Program-made: the position numbers and the translations under genes
In this document: positions 22,111-22,735 of the stretch, piece after piece
Position numbering within the stretch: the first letter of the stretch is position 1
Layout: each line of letters starts with the position of its first letter
Notes under the pieces: model-generated
Told to the model about the DNA's origin: nothing
What the model saw: the letters and a program-made list of their open reading frames with translations, nothing else
Databases searched by the model: none
Assembly (NCBI GenBank): GCA_026395655.1
Contig: JAPLYJ010000043.1
Coordinates: forward strand, 1-22,735
Direction: 5' to 3'
Length of the DNA stretch: 22,735 nucleotides
Source of the DNA: Candidatus Parcubacteria bacterium
GTDB taxonomy: Bacteria; Patescibacteriota; Minisyncoccia; UBA6257; JAPLYJ01

Positions 22111-22735
22111 CTAATATTTTATGGGAAACTTTTTACACAAATCTAATACTTCTTTTCTGATTCTTAAAATTGATTCTTTTTTAATTAAAACCCTATATAT
22201 CAAATCTGAAATTAATTTCATTTCTTTTTCTTTCATACCTCTTTTGGTTAAAAGCGGCGTACCTAAACGCAAGCCAGAAGGCAAATATGGTTTGATATCC
22301 CCTACTATAGAATTACGATTGGCTAAAATACCTGTTTTTTCCAATAAGATTTCAGCTTCTTTACCACTTAACCCTGTTTTTCTCAAATCAATAAGCATTA
22401 AATGATTGTCTGTCCCCTTTGTTAACAAATCAAATCCTTGTTTTGTCAATGATTCTGCTAAAACTTTAGCATTTTTAACAATTTGTCTTTGATATTTTTT
22501 AAAATTAGCTTTTTGTATTTCTAAAGCCATATTAGCTTTGGCAGCTATCGCATTATTATGCGGACCACCTTGAACACCAGGAAAGACAGCTTTGTCTATT
22601 TTTTCAGATAAAGGTAATTTGCTAAAAATAATTGCGCCTCTGGGCCCAGCTAATGTTTTATGAGTAGTGCTCATGACAATATCAGAATCAGAAAAAGGGC
22701 TAACGTGACAACCTGCCGATATCAAACCTGCAATG
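22111..22735 (-). CDS. glyA: Serine hydroxymethyltransferase, C-terminal part (runs off the window)
   Basis: This PLP enzyme converts serine and tetrahydrofolate to glycine and methylene-tetrahydrofolate. About 208 C-terminal residues are visible and the frame is open to the window edge, so the start is missing. The PLP lysine is in MSTTHKTLAGPRGAI near the beginning of the visible part. FPGVQGGPHNNAIAAKA and TDNHLMLIDLR follow, then NRNSIVGD and PSGLRLGTPLLTKRGM. These are the family's substrate and folate regions. The gene looks intact as far as it can be read. It is upstream of the PaaX-like gene in the same run. Confidence 0.95.
   Translation of the reverse strand, partial: IAGLISAGCHVSPFSDSDIVMSTTHKTLAGPRGAIIFSKLPLSEKIDKAVFPGVQGGPHNNAIAAKANMALEIQKANFKKYQRQIVKNAKVLAESLTKQGFDLLTKGTDNHLMLIDLRKTGLSGKEAEILLEKTGILANRNSIVGDIKPYLPSGLRLGTPLLTKRGMKEKEMKLISDLIYRVLIKKESILRIRKEVLDLCKKFPIKY

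Overview
This AT-rich window has almost every gene on the minus strand, packed into long runs with 1-40 base gaps. The gene content suggests a Patescibacteria (CPR) genome, perhaps from the Falkowbacteria/Kuenenbacteria/Magasanikbacteria neighbourhood. The reasons are a split two-subunit transketolase, an archaeal-type class I aldolase, a PcsB-type coiled coil joined to a lytic transglycosylase, lamin-tail-domain surface proteins, and a PaaX-like regulator with a Cas2-like half. Shine-Dalgarno sequences are nearly absent. The lineage is inferred from gene content, not measured.

Layout from left to right. (1) Positions 3-1121 (+) hold the 3' part of a very cysteine-rich, repeat-built protein that ends in three six-cysteine modules with spacing like beta-defensins. 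It shares a bidirectional terminator with the next gene. (2) Positions 1180-2600 (-) hold a cell-wall hydrolase (coiled coil plus transglycosylase) broken by a frameshift. The junction looks like a deletion between two copies of a 10-base sequence. (3) Positions 2617-13139 (-) hold ribosomal protein L25, then a carbon-metabolism run. In transcription order this is DJ-1/PfpI protein, GAPDH, a 2-hydroxyacid dehydrogenase, RpiB, Rpe, transketolase N and C subunits, PfkB kinase, an unknown 415-residue protein, alanine racemase and class I aldolase. The run probably starts at a strong extended -10 promoter at 13153-13181. (4) Positions 13205-15083 (-) hold a thiol-redox run: DsbA-like protein, glutaredoxin and thioredoxin reductase. 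(5) Positions 15178-17251 hold a two-gene restriction-modification cassette (NgoPII/HaeIII type, predicted to recognise GGCC). It is flanked by a 49-base direct repeat that duplicates the 3' end of the neighbouring gene. (6) Positions 17269-21326 (-) hold two overlapping genes: a small membrane-anchored protein and a 1178-residue secreted protein with a zinc phospholipase C-like domain and two lamin-tail domains. They sit behind a roughly 160-base leader that can form a terminator and a competing long helix. (7) Positions 21580-22735 (-) hold a PaaX-like regulator behind the 3' part of glyA.

The central metabolic genes link lower glycolysis (aldolase, GAPDH) to the non-oxidative pentose phosphate pathway (transketolase, Rpe, RpiB, a sugar kinase). 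Alanine racemase supplies D-alanine for the cell wall. The redox genes probably supply and exchange thiols. I saw no tRNA, rRNA, CRISPR array or transposase. The most unusual items are the restriction-modification insertion with target duplication, the structured leader at 21327-21490, the microhomology deletion in the hydrolase, and the defensin-like cysteine protein.
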